64,000 bases of DNA from Amblyomma americanum (taxonomy: Eukaryota > Arthropoda > Arachnida > Ixodida > Ixodidae). The stretch covers positions 102,874,548 through 102,938,547 of the forward strand of contig NC_135500.1 in assembly GCF_052857255.1 (NCBI RefSeq), read 5' to 3'. The position numbers were made by a program, and so were the translations under genes. Shown here in pieces: positions 11,186 to 22,083 of this stretch (its first letter is position 1; the number at the start of each line of letters is the position of its first letter). The notes beneath the pieces were generated by a model that saw nothing but the letters and a program-made list of their open reading frames with translations, was not told the DNA's origin and ran no database searches.

Positions 11186-11790
11186 TATTATTCATTCATT
11201 TCATTTATTCATTTATTGTACTCTCAGGGCCAGAGGCATTAAAGCGGGGAGTGGATACAAAAAAAAATACATTGACAAGTAAATTAGTATTACAAAAATT
11301 TCTGCTATTTATACAATGTTAGCTGTTGCGTGGAGAAAATGCTGGTTATCAGTGATGTCGATGAGTTATGCAGGAAGGTGGTTCTATTCACCTGAAGCAC
11401 GAGGCAACAAGGATTGAAATGCTGATAAGGTGTGAAATGTTGAAATTCCAACCTTCTGGCGACGATCGATGCGGCTTGAAACATAGTGGGGAGGAGCAGT
11501 GAGTGCGTTCCATAGGTTGGAATGATGGTACAATTTATGAAAAAGACAGAAACGAATTATTTTTCTGCGGCGTGCTAAAGGCTGTAAAGAGGGGTAAGTT
11601 TTCACACTGGTTACGCTTGCGCCACGATTGGAGTTAGATAAAATAAAACGCGCGGCATTATTTTGGACAATCTCCAGTGAAGTTATCAGATTTTCGTAGT
11701 GGGGATCTGATACAGCAGCTGCATATTAAAGTTTTGAACGAATAAGCATTTTGTAATGCAATAATTTAAGAGAAGACGGTGTTTTCTTAA
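11186..11790 (-). mobile_element. 3' end of a CR1-like LINE
   Basis: The - strand encodes EIVQNNAARFILSNSNRGAS followed by a block ending LARRRKIIRFCLFHKLYHH. Next comes PPHYVSSRIDRRQKVGIST (ORF at 11384-11605) and a 3' UTR ending in cagagggc-like and aataaatgaataaatgaa sequence near 11190-11220. This is the conserved C-terminus after the reverse transcriptase in this LINE group. The upstream RT is missing (5' truncation), and several stops lie at the left of the coding part. Confidence 0.7.
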
Positions 11791-13677
11791 TGTGTTTGGC
11801 GTACGTAGCCCAACATGCAGCTAGCGTTGTTAGCAGAGACGTTCTGCTCACTTAAGTCATCTTCCCATTATGCTTAATGCTTAAACTGAATTGTCGGATT
11901 CTCGCAAGTCCTGGAGGCGATTACAGGGCGTTTTGCTAATGAGGAGCGACATTTAAGAACAGAGCATACTATGAGAGGATCCAACAACAAGTCATGCTGC
12001 AACTGGGGCGAGAACCGTTCCATGACAGTTTTACGGCATAGCACCGATTGTTTCTTGCAGGCTAACGTTGTCACGTCTGTGCTATATTATCGTGGTTCTT
12101 ACAAAAGTAAGCCCCCGCGCTCATCGCCGATTCGTTGCCATAACTACTGGCTTGCTTACTTATTGCAATTTTGTAGAACAAACTTCGCGGCACTGAGGTG
12201 CATTTGTGACGGGGCATCGAGAGTCACTTGACAATTTTATGCAACGCAAATTTCGTTTTTCTAGGCCCAAAACGAACAATGCTAATGCTATTCGATGGCA
12301 AATAAATGAAATGAACACTGACTTGGCATTGCCATGAAGAGAATTAGATCTCACGAAAGGGACTTACATGAACTCCTGACCAAGCTGCGATGGGTTGACT
12401 GGAAAGGGCGAGCGAAATGCTGAGCACAGCACTCTATAGCCGGAGGTGTGGATAACTGCGTCGCTCTCTTTTCGCACATCTGGATGCCGAAGGATTGGAA
12501 CGAGACTTAAACCGACGCCTCGGCGCCTTTTGAGCAGCTGTCTTATAGGCAGGCTGTTATAAATGTCAGACGCTGTTGTGATTGTGACATCTTAATACAA
12601 AGGTTGATCCTTACAAGCAAAATTCTTTTGCCGTGAGCCGGAAAGCGCGCCGTGTGCAAAGCGATTGCACCTGTGCAAAGCGATTTCGTTTTATCGACTG
12701 ACTAACAGTATTCGCAGTGCATGCATGTTTCCACTCATTTTGCAAGTATTCTTTAGTGCAACATTCTTGATGCTCACTGTACTAAATAGTGGGTGGAATT
12801 ATTTGTGAACATTCCGGTTGGTATTAATTATGTTTCCGCTCACACTCACAAACAATAAAGAGCAGAAACTGGACGCCGTAGTGAGCACCGCGTTTGCGCC
12901 GACTGACCATTGGCATTTCTCATGATTAGGCCAGAAATGCAATGACCGAAGTCTCGAAATATAAAAGAAACCCTAAACCAACAGTGTGAAAAGGCATGAA
13001 AAACAAGCAAAGTAAACCCACCGTCAGCATTCACATTGCTTTTCGCACTGTGGTATAAAGCGAACCAGTATAAAATATCGGCATACTGCAAGGATGCACA
13101 CCAAAAATCAAATTCGATCTGTCAGGGTGAGACAACATTTGGCCTTCTCGCAGGTGCCAAACAGCGCGTGACATCAACGTTTATTGGGGCATTATAAAGC
13201 GTATTATCAATCGAGCAGTGGCGAAAATCAGATGGCGTTATGAGATTAGGAAATTTGTTCCCAGAACACGGGGGCGCCTGCCGCAAAACAAGGAAGAAAT
13301 GAGCGTGATTTCGAGAGACGTTTGTCTTGCTGTGGACGCTTCTCCTGCGATAATGATGGCGAAGATAATGATGTTGTTGCTTGAGGTTAATGCGAAATAT
13401 ATTCTTAAAAAAAAACATGCGGCTCATACGTTCCTTATTGTGCTCAAACAATCAGCACTTTTGCGCTTGTTTCGGCAATTGCTGCAATTTCTGTTATTCC
13501 TAGAATTTCTGGAATTTATTGACCCACCCCGGAGCGAAAAAGTCTGTGCTAAAAATGTATTTCGAACGCATTGCATTATTTAATATTAATTTTGCATTTT
13601 TTGTCCCTATGCTTAATATGCAATACGAATGTTTTCGAAGTATGCTAGGAGTAATATTTTGAACATTCTTACAAACT
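11791..13677. other. Non-coding, nothing recognised
   Basis: The two longest ORFs (13122-13451 on the - strand and 13218-13583 on the + strand) overlap each other and have no motifs. Confidence 0.45.
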
Positions 13678-13788
13678 GAACCTAAGAAAAAGAGCAGCGC
13701 CAAAGCATACAACCACAGACGAAGAAAGGACAAGACAGAAGCACTGTCTGTGGTTGCATGCTCTTGCGCTGCTCCTTTTCTTAGGTTC
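13678..13788. repeat. Foldback hairpin element
   Basis: gaacctaagaaaaagagcag on the left pairs with ctgctccttttcttaggttc on the right. The pairing runs inward to accacaga/tctgtggt, giving about 42-base arms and a ~26-base loop rich in gaagaaaggacaagacag. Confidence 0.75.
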
Positions 13789-13867
13789 AAAATGCACCAA
13801 CTAGCCCGAAAAGAAGTTTAATCAATTATTCTTACAAATACATCAAAAATGCATTTTCTTGCCGCTG

Positions 13868-13990
13868 AGTATATTTATTATACATTAAAATATACTAAAA
13901 ATACACAAGTATTACATTAAAGACACAAAAATATACACTAAATACATTGCATTAAAATACACTAAAATATACATTTAAAACATTGAAGAT
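13868..13990. repeat. AT-rich minisatellite
   Basis: Imperfect repeats of a unit like tacattaaaatacactaaaa run for about 120 bases. Confidence 0.6.
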
Positions 13991-14745
13991 ATAATCACAT
14001 CGGTTCGCCTTAAGAAAGGTGTACTAGTCGGATCTACCGGATAATAGTGATCAATCTTTTCAAGAACAGAAGTAATGACTCAACTGGCTATAAGCATCAG
14101 GAGACAAAAATTATTGTGGGACAATAAAAAGAACGAAAAGTAAAGTGTCCCTACCCGTGCCACAAAGTATATTGTGCTTAGCATCAGGAGACAGACAGTG
14201 CCAGAGAAAACGCGTTGTCATCAAGAAGTCTACGACAATGCAAGGTCACGTCACGTGACTTGAACGGGAAAGATGTCGCCACACAGGAAATGCCTTAGGA
14301 AAGCGACGTCAGCAAACAGGAACTGCTCTGACAAGCGTGACACTTTGCTTGGCTTATATATACCCCCGAGAGGAGACACGCCTTGCCGGGTGAGGCGCTT
14401 TTTGCACAGACTGTAGGCCCCCAAATTGTCGCACAAGAGTCGCAGTGGTTGCTTTAGAATCTGCAGTCCATATAGAACCGAACTGTCAGTCTTAACCTGC
14501 GTCAGGCATCGGTCAGGATTCGAATTGTTAACCAACAAATACATGCGCTTCAAAGGGAGCCGGTCGGCCATGCCAGTGGGGGACCTTTTCGCTGGCATGT
14601 TCGGGCCCGGAAGTGCGCATGGCGCCCTTACTTTTGAAATGCTATCACGCTGTACACACGTAATTTAAATAGGTGGTGATTGTCTTTCTGCTAGACGTTA
14701 CCGTAAGCGAATGTACAACAGAAAAGGGAGAGTTTGCACTGTTCC
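13991..14745. other. No supported gene; one TATA-like site
   Basis: A cttatatataccccc sequence at about 14353-14367 looks like a TATA box on the + strand. It is followed by frames 14426-14668 (+) and 14251-14598 (-), which overlap and lack any motif. I see no splice sites or domains that would make either a gene. Confidence 0.35.
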
Positions 14746-14749
14746 CTCA

Positions 14750-15400
14750 AACGTGATTTTGAGCACTAGGTTGTTCCACGGAATTTTGAAGTACGCTGCA
14801 AATTTGCTGTAGAGAACTACCCAACTTTTAGAATTGATGTTTACTTTGGACGAAATAATTTCGTATAAACGAAAGCACACTTTAAATACATAGCCAACAT
14901 GCAAATGCGATTTCCCGAAGCTCAATTTCCAGCACCAGGTTGTCGAACGGCAGCTTCCAGTGTGCGGCAAATATGTTTACGCGGACAGCTCATTCGTTGG
15001 AATTCAAGTATAGTTTGGACGATTTAATTTCGTATTTACGAAAGTACACTTTAAGTACACTGCCAACATGTCATTTCCCGAAACGCGATTTCGAGCTCTA
15101 ACTGTTCAATGGCGGCTTGAAGTGTGCTGCTAAATATGTTTACGCGGATAGCTCATTCGTTAGAATTGAAGTATACTTCGGATGTCGTATTTTCAAAAGT
15201 ACACTTTCAATAAATTGTCAACAAGCAAAGGCCATTTCCCGAAACGCCATCTCGAGCACTGGAGTGTTCTACGGGAGATAAAACTGTCCTTCAAGTATAT
15301 TTAAAAGAACTGCCCGTGTGTTAAATTTGAAGTACACTTCAGACAAATTAATTTCATATTTGAGAAAGTGCACTTTTAATACATTGGCAATATACATAAA
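14750..15400. repeat. Diverged ~165-bp tandem array, about four units
   Basis: The landmark gaattgaagtatactt, followed by a ttcgtat block, a gaaagtacacttt block and a cattgccaacatg block, recurs at about 14831, 15000, 15163 and 15323. Spacings are 169, 163 and 160 bases. Between them recur atttcccgaaacgc and gtttacgcggacagctcatt. Units differ by many substitutions and indels, so this is an old satellite-like array. Confidence 0.7.
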
Positions 15401-15934
15401 CCACATACATATTTGTTCACGTATTTGAAACGTGCTGGAAGCATGCTTTAAGTCCGATGTCAGTGGAGGTTAAAGAGCCCCGAGTGGTCGAAAGTATCCG
15501 GAGCCCTCCACTGCCGTGTCCCGATATTCTGAGTCGCTTTGGTACGTCGAACCCCGTAAACCTAAAACCTATTTCAAGGACAGGTGCTGGATTGTTGACA
15601 AGGTAATTGTTCTTGCAATGCTTTTAAACGTAATTGCAGGTGCCCTCCAAGATAGCTTTTTCGCACTGTGAGTTCTTATTTATGTTTTTGTTTTGCTGGT
15701 TATATTTAGAGATTCCCTGTCTGCTAGACATTTCGGTTAAAAACGCTTTGTGTTAAATCCGGTAACGCTCCAAAGCGTTCATGTTCCGCATAAAACCAAG
15801 CATAGCAGTAATTAATAACTGATCTAGAAGACGGGGCAGGAAGTTACAACAGAGTAAACCGCTCTTCTGCGGGCCGAAATAAAGTTTAATTTCCAGTATC
15901 TTCTACTGAAGTCCTGACAACAGAAGCTTTTTGA

Positions 15935-16101
15935 TTGGTTTGGTTTGGTTTGGTTTATAAGGGTTTAACGTCCAAAAGCGACTCAGGCTATGAGGGACGC
16001 CGTAGTGAAGGGCTCGAGAAATTTCGACCACCCGGGTTCTTTAACGTGCGCTGACATCGCACAGTACACGGGCCTCTAGAATTTCGCCTCCATCGAAATT
16101 C
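15935..16101 (-). mobile_element. Head-less Ruka-type SINE with target-site duplication
   Basis: The (ggttt)n tail and the complete SINE body are present, but the tRNA head is missing. On the - strand it begins directly at gaatttcgatggaggc. A 14-base target-site duplication flanks it: cagaagctttttga at 15921-15934 and cagaagatttttga at 16102-16115. The duplication shows that the head was already missing at insertion (5' truncation). Confidence 0.85.
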
Positions 16102-16115
16102 CAGAAGATTTTTGA

Positions 16116-17860
16116 GGAAGACCAGTAAAATATCTCCGAATAATATTTTACAATAAACCAAGCTGATGTACGCTCGCATTTGTGCCTGACGAAACCGATC
16201 GGTCCTATGAAAGAAAGTAGTCCCCGCACCGTCTGCCGCGTAACTTCTAGCCTACCGCTCTTGTGTCCGGCCTAAATTAAATACGCGACTCAGTGGCTAA
16301 GACGTTCTGCTGCTGAGCCGGGGACCTCAGCACGGGTGCACGAGCTTTAGGTTTATCATCTTGGCGATTCCTGTGAGCAAGGTGCCAGCAGGAAGAGAGA
16401 GCGCGGACGTGCTCGCCCGAGCTCACCACCTCTGATCACCTGGCAACCCGTGAACCACCCTAGAAACCATACCAAAGCACCGCCTTCCACCGCTAATGAG
16501 CTACCGGCTCTCTAAAATAAAGGTCGAAGACCAGCGCAGCCTGAATGACCACGTCGAGACTCCGCATGGTCAGCCAGAGATTATAGCCGCGCTTACAAGC
16601 GACCTGGGACAAGGTTGCTGTTTTATCGTTGCCAAAAATTCAATCTTTCGTTGCGAGGACAAATATCTCGCAGTTTGACAGAAGAAGAGAACGCCGATAG
16701 AGCTGGCGGTCGCCCAGAAACATGCCATATGCTGAAGAAGAAGAAGACTTAATCAGCCTAGTGGCGGTCATGACCGACTTCGCTCCGTCCCTTGTAAGTA
16801 TTTCCTATGGAGCCATGCAACCTCTCTGCGATGGGGGGTTCCGTTCCAGCTATCCAGGTTGAAGGGCGGAAGAGGACTAAGAAACGGTGGGGCCTGTGAC
16901 AGAAGCCGAAGATATGTCAGGGATACACTACGTGCTGTGAGGTTTTTTGAAGACCATTTCTGAAGCCATTTCTTGAAGAATATTTTTAGTCGCGCGTAGC
17001 GACAAGAGAAAAATGAGGCGGGAGGGCTTTGTTAAGGATTAATGCTGGAGTCTTTCTCGTTGGTGCATTGAGCGAGCTGGTGGGTGCTGGAGGTTGGAAA
17101 CCACCAGAACTTAAAGGCAGCACACGAGCATTTGTCTTGTATTCGTGTACCGAAGGTTCAGTCAGATAATTTATTCAATGCAGGTCTACGTAAGAGCCTT
17201 CGTCACCACTGCTCTGTGCCTACTGCAGCCTACATATACCGAAGGAAACGCCGGAGATGTGCCGTAAGTGCGCCAAGAAGAATGCAAGAGAGTGACTTTC
17301 TCTCACCTAGGGTAGTCAAGGGCAATATGAAATGGTCGTCCAGCGTTTTAATTAGATAGAAGGGCTGTTCAGAGCATTGTGGCTGCAGCGGGTACAGGCG
17401 GAAAGAGAAGATATTTCAGGTGAGTTTATCTACATGCGAAGGATTTTAACTGGTTATGTGCTTCGAATGTAAACGTCAATTCGCCGACAGTATGAATTTT
17501 ATTGCAGGACAGTTATTCTCATGTGGCGGCTATTAATTTCTAACCATGAAGGGTGGGCAGGATTCTTATATGGCGCTAGTGGAACTGCGGAGCTTGATAC
17601 TGTTAAAATAGACAGCGCACTTTTTAAGGTGCCTTCTGGAGGTGCAGCGCAAGTAAAATAATTGCTTTTGTAGAGCATTCTCGCCGATCCCACTGAGTTT
17701 CTTTTGTATCCGGTTTTTCTGTTCTTTATTACATGCGAGAACCCACAAGCACGGCAAGTCAGCATAGAGAAAAATGTGCAAGCATAAACGGCGCGCATGT
17801 ATTGACAATGTAGCTGCCAAGTAGGCTGAGTAATAAAAAGAAACCCTTCGGTACACGGCA
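16116..17860. other. No supported gene
   Basis: A tRNA-like stretch at about 16280-16345 (gcgactcagtggctaagacg) may be an old SINE head. Frames at 16496-16678 and 17084-17359 (+) lack motifs and splice support. Confidence 0.35.
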
Positions 17861-17865
17861 AAACA

Positions 17866-17993
17866 GGGCAGCTGGCGAGAAATAACGCCCGACGCAGGCT
17901 CCCATTGGGAGGCGACGCGCCTGAAGCCGAGGCCACGACGGCAGCTACGAGGGCCAACGTCACAGCCACGACGACGGGATCGGAACAAGGCAT
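17866..17993 (-). CDS. Candidate first exon with signal peptide (minus strand)
   Basis: From an ATG at 17993 the - strand frame begins MPCSDPVVVAVTLALVAAVV and continues ASASGAS. This is a typical eukaryotic signal peptide: a short polar start, a ~15-residue hydrophobic core, and small residues before a likely cleavage site. Its codons are strongly GC-ending, unlike the surrounding DNA. A TATAAA lies about 95 bases upstream. Against it, another ATG at 18000 in a different frame comes first and has the stronger Kozak context, and I find no good splice donor. The frame stays open to 17499, but that part looks non-coding. I infer a secreted or membrane protein gene running left. No later exon was recognised, and the left edge given is only where signal-peptide-like coding stops being convincing. 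Confidence 0.35.
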
Positions 17994-18085
17994 GTCCCAT
18001 TCTCTTGTAGTCTTTTGGTGGTGTTATCCCTAAGATAACAGGATGCTATGAAAGGGAGCGATGTGCGTCCACGGCGCATGCTGGG

Positions 18086-18091
18086 TTTATA
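18086..18091 (-). promoter_or_regulatory. TATA box candidate
   Basis: The - strand reads aatataaaccc, about 95 bases upstream of the signal-peptide ATG at 17993. That leaves room for a transcription start near 18060 and a short 5' UTR. Confidence 0.35.
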
Positions 18092-18852
18092 TTCTTGGTT
18101 TACAACAATGCAGCGATGAATGGAGAGGAAAAATGTGGTCTTAAAATAAGGTAAGAAGGGTGCGCAGCGGGAGCCAGAGAACACACTGCAGTTATATTCG
18201 AACTTGATGCGCAGTGCACCGAGGCTTGCACCAAAACTGAACGAGTATCATTTTGGGAGGTGTATGGCTGCCTACAAAGAAACTGGCTTGTATAGTGGCG
18301 TAACGCTGGCCGGTAATGCTCCAATAATCACCACTCAATGCATGACCAGGCGCGTCTAATTTTCATGGTTGTAGCACAACAGGGTGTGGAGATGAGTATT
18401 ACTTTTCTTTTTCATGGCTTGACATTCAGGAGTTTTATCTTTGACATATTTATCCTCAATTACTTATCCCACCGCAGAGGGATCAGTTTTATTGTACCCG
18501 CTTTCCCAGTATGAAGTTTTCTTCAGGAACATGATGTTATGCCTGGAAAGGCCTGTAGGGAAATAAATACATAAACAAAAAATATTGGGGGCTGACTAAA
18601 ATTTTGTTTTTATATAGAGGCCCCTAGAATGAAGCATCTTTTCGAAGAGCTCTAGCAAACTCTTCTTACTTTCCCCCTCATAGCGCACTGCAGTCGAAAC
18701 TGCATCCAGTACGTTATACGTTTAGAAAATCGAACTTACCCTGTGTTCGCTTTTTGCTCTTTCACGTTCTTTTTGGAATCGCATTGCAGTAAGTGTATCG
18801 TTGTAACCGCGGTTGCATTCCCGGTGCCTACCTCCACGTGATATAGAGGCAG

Positions 18853-18999
18853 AACAGCTCCGGGGCCTGGGCCTGCCGTGTGCCCGTGACGGCGACTGCT
18901 TGGCGAGTCGGGGCCTCTCCTGCCAGGAGTGGCAGTGCACGTGCGCCCCCGAGTCGCCGGTTAGAGTCCGCGACGATGGAGCGGACACCTGCCTGCCAG
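18853..18999 (+). CDS. EB-type cysteine module exon (first exon seen)
   Basis: The exon runs from an acceptor at gaggcag|aacag to a donor at tgccag|gtttcg. It is phase 1 at both ends and 49 codons long. It encodes LGLPCARDGDC, then LSCQEWQCTCAPES, and closes with DTC. Cysteine spacing is C-x5-C-x7-C-x4-C-x-C-x15-C, the six-cysteine pattern of EB modules found in secreted and surface proteins of nematodes and arthropods. A stop at 18804-18806 in this frame limits the exon on the left. The acceptor could instead be 5 or so bases further in (cag|ctccgg), but that would not preserve phase 1. There must be coding exons upstream, because no start methionine or signal peptide lies in this exon. Confidence 0.75.
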
Positions 19000-19489
19000 G
19001 TTTCGTGCACTTCTACGTGCCTATGCGGTCCCGTGATGGTGTCTGCTAAGCGTGAGGACAACGCTTACCCATAGTCCGAAGCCTTCTTCGGCTGCGGTCT
19101 GAAAATGGCATTTTTGTTTTTTTTTACCCTCTTAATCCTTGTTGCAGAAACATCTATTTGATTCCTCGTAAGTTCTTGCTAAAATATCTGTTCCGCATAT
19201 TTATCTGGAACAACATTCGTGTCCACATTGATCAGGTTGTTTTAAGTGGAAACCGGATTTTGCAGCGTCTTTTTCGCCTCGTTTGCATTGAACGTGCCAG
19301 ATGTGCCAGTGTTAATCGTTCAAAGCGATTGAAAATTCCAATTCATTCTGTTTTACCGCACTTCTATTCGCTGAGAGCACTGGTGGGACAACACATACCT
19401 AGCGTTGGACGAATCAAAACACCTTTATTTATATTCGCCGCGGCATTTGAATGTGTTGTTGAGGAACGTGAAAATGTGTTCACAGGCAT
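19000..19489. other. Intron sequence
   Basis: Start of the intron between the two EB exons. I see nothing recognisable before the LINE fragment. Confidence 0.5.
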
Positions 19490-21050
19490 TAGCTGCCGAC
19501 GTTATCCTGTGGAGTGAAACCAGATGCCGAGGGGACGATGAAATGACCCTCCAGGAAAGCATAGACGCAATTGTGGATCACTTACTCGAAGCCGGACTCC
19601 AATCTTCAGCATCAAAACCGGAACTCCTCCTGATGAATCAACACAATAACAAAAGAAAACCAACGCCCTGTTACAACTCACCCTACTCGGCAAAAGAGTA
19701 ACAAAGGTGACACCGTACAGACTGCCCCGACTCATAATACACGACAACAGCAATGGAAACGCTAACGTTGTATAATTTAAAAGAGACTGTCGAGATCTCA
19801 CACATCTGTTCCTATGGATCCCTTGCAGAAAACACGAGTTTAGAGAAAAACAAGTAACACAGCTCGCCCCTGCACTCGTGTACAGCCAACTTCTGTACAC
19901 TGCCCCGTATCTGAAGCCAAGGCAAACACAAACCAGAAAGATAGAATTCTCACTAAGCAACCTTCACAGGGCCATTCTGGGTCTACCCGTATACACCTGA
20001 AATCAGCGACTTCAACACACCGGCCTCTTTCTCACCCTCGCCGAACTAAGAGAACAACATAGAGAGAGGCAAAAATCGCGCTTGTCTTGTACAGAGCAAG
20101 TATGCGACATCCTGAATCGAGCAGGCATCCCCCCATCGACCTGACACCAGTTAACCAACGCCCTCAGCTACCGCGCAACATCGTATTTCCAAACATACTA
20201 AATAACATGACGTCATATTTTCTTGACAGTCGACGTCAAGACCATGCAAACCATCCCCGCAAAGGCAGCACATGTATAACGACATACACGGAGAACGGAG
20301 AACATGGTCTAATATGAGGCCATACGCGTATGAAGTATATGCATCCGGCAAAGCAGAACCAATCTCCCGCACAGGTGGGCCACTTGCCAACGCTCCCAAC
20401 ATAACCACTCCAGAAACTAACGTGATAAGATATGCCAGACAGGAAGTATCTTTACTCACTAAACACCAGACTACTTACGTCGACATGCGCGCCGAGTTCA
20501 GCAAATTATACCGACTCCAGCAGATCCATCCGCAATACACAACGCAGGCTACTGGAAACCCGCCTACATGACACTCTAGTAGAATCCTACAGCAGCAATC
20601 CGAGCATTAAAATCACCCTGCGTTGGATACCTGGTCATGTTAGGATGAAGGGAAGAAAGTTGGTTCATCCACGGGCTCGCGAAATTAACATCCGGGACCG
20701 GGTGCATTGATCTTCTGGCTAAATCCAACGTCACTGGAATACACCGCAACGTACAAAAAGCAAATAGGCGAACACTGTCAGAACACCAAAGAAAATCGCA
20801 CAACTTTGCACCAACCTCACCCGTCACTGAACATGGAACAAGCAAAAGACCTTCGCAAAATTCAAGCTAACACCTTCCTCACTCCTCTAACACTCTACAA
20901 CTTCGTTTGGGATGACACGGCTCACGATCTGAACTGTTCAGAGATCAAGGCAGATACAGAAGACATTCTCTACTCATGTAGCAGCTTTCATTACCTTTCC
21001 ACTTCCAACACACCATCACCTTTGAGGAACGGGTACGAGCGCCAGAACCC
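19490..21050 (+). mobile_element. I-like LINE, decayed RT C-terminus and RNase H
   Basis: The coding strand is that of the host gene. The RT C-terminal region reads LQESIDAIVDHLLEAGLQSS and then KPELLL (19548-19640). An RNase H region follows, with VYNDIHGERR near 20274 and LRWIPGHVRMKGRKL at about 20622-20664, then a C-terminal segment to a stop at 21052. Frames shift many times between these blocks. An RNase H downstream of the RT is characteristic of I-like elements. It is 5' truncated and inactive. Confidence 0.7.
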
Positions 21051-21154
21051 TTGAGACGCGCCCTCTGGGTCCGACCCATTCCCCGCAACGTGTCACACAC
21101 TGACAACAATGGCCGTCGACAGGTGTGTGAGGAAGAACTGGAGCATAATTATGG

Positions 21155-22036
21155 CCGACAATAACACGTGTACTACGTGGACATTGCCGGTCCTCACTGG
21201 AGGGGGGGGGGGGGGGCGGGTTCACCGCAGCAGTGGTGCACGACAACACCACAGTGGCAGGACACACTTTACGCGCCTACAGCACAACACACGCGGAGGA
21301 AATCGCGATTGGGCTCGAACTCTCTCTCCCACAAGTGAAACACATCATTACCGACTCGAATGGGGCCTGTCGGAACTATGAGCTGGATTGGATACCTCCT
21401 CTCGCCTGGCGCAATCTACAAAATTGCTGTCGGTCCAGCGACCCTCCCAAGTGTAATCTCATCTGGGCTCCCGGCCGCCAAGGACTCCAGAACAATGAGT
21501 TAGCCGATCAGGCGGCCCGCGCGCTCTCTCCCCAGGCACTCACACTTGCTCAGGAAGCCTACTCCGAGCCTACCCAATCTCTAATTACATTCAAAGACAT
21601 CACTACATAATATAAGGTCAGTCATCGTCGTTTTCCGGAACCCTGTAAGGGTCTCCGGAGAGCAGACGAATGGCTTCTTCTCAAAATATTTACAAATACA
21701 GTGCTGTGCCCGGCCCTACTGAAACACTTCAATTCAGAATTTGATCGTAGCTGCAGGCTGTGCGGAGCGACGTTTTCGGACGTTTTCCATATGGTCTGGG
21801 GCTGCCCTTCCAATCCCCACCCTTCCCAATCCTTCATCTCCCACCCTTCTAGGCAGGCCTGGGAGGCGGCGCTGCTCAGCTGCCGTGACCTGCAGTCCCG
21901 ACGGACCTTGGTCGCTAGGGCGCGAGCGGCGCTAGACACCATTGGGACTCCGGAATAGGAGCTCTACCTAGATTTGTGAGGACCTGGGCAATAGGGCCTG
22001 GGCCCAAACACCTTCTTATAAATAAAAAAATGTTTA
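21155..22036 (+). mobile_element. Second I-like LINE 3' end (RNase H and tail)
   Basis: RNase H blocks are clear: VYYVDIAG near 21170, HAEEIAIGLELSL at about 21288-21330, ITDSNGACRNYE, and IWAPGRQGLQNNELADQAAR at about 21459-21520. The first block and the rest are in different frames, with a run of 15 G (21202-21216) between them. A C-terminal zinc-finger-like segment, CRLCGATFSDVFHMVWGC, ends at a stop at 21956-21958. The 3' UTR ends in aataaaaaaatg and runs into an (ACC)n repeat. It lies head-to-tail with the preceding LINE fragment. Confidence 0.75.
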
Positions 22037-22041
22037 CCACA

Positions 22042-22083
22042 ACCACCACCACCACCACCACCACCACCACCACCACCACCACC
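22042..22083 (+). repeat. (ACC)14 microsatellite
   Basis: Fourteen perfect ACC units follow directly on the LINE 3' end, so the array probably grew from the element's tail. Confidence 0.95.

Noticed and set aside
17566..18000. 144-codon - strand frame starting at the ATG at 18000
   Set aside because: It overlaps the signal-peptide frame, is Arg/Cys-rich with no domain, and has no export signal. It could be the one used if the Kozak context decides, but composition argues against it.
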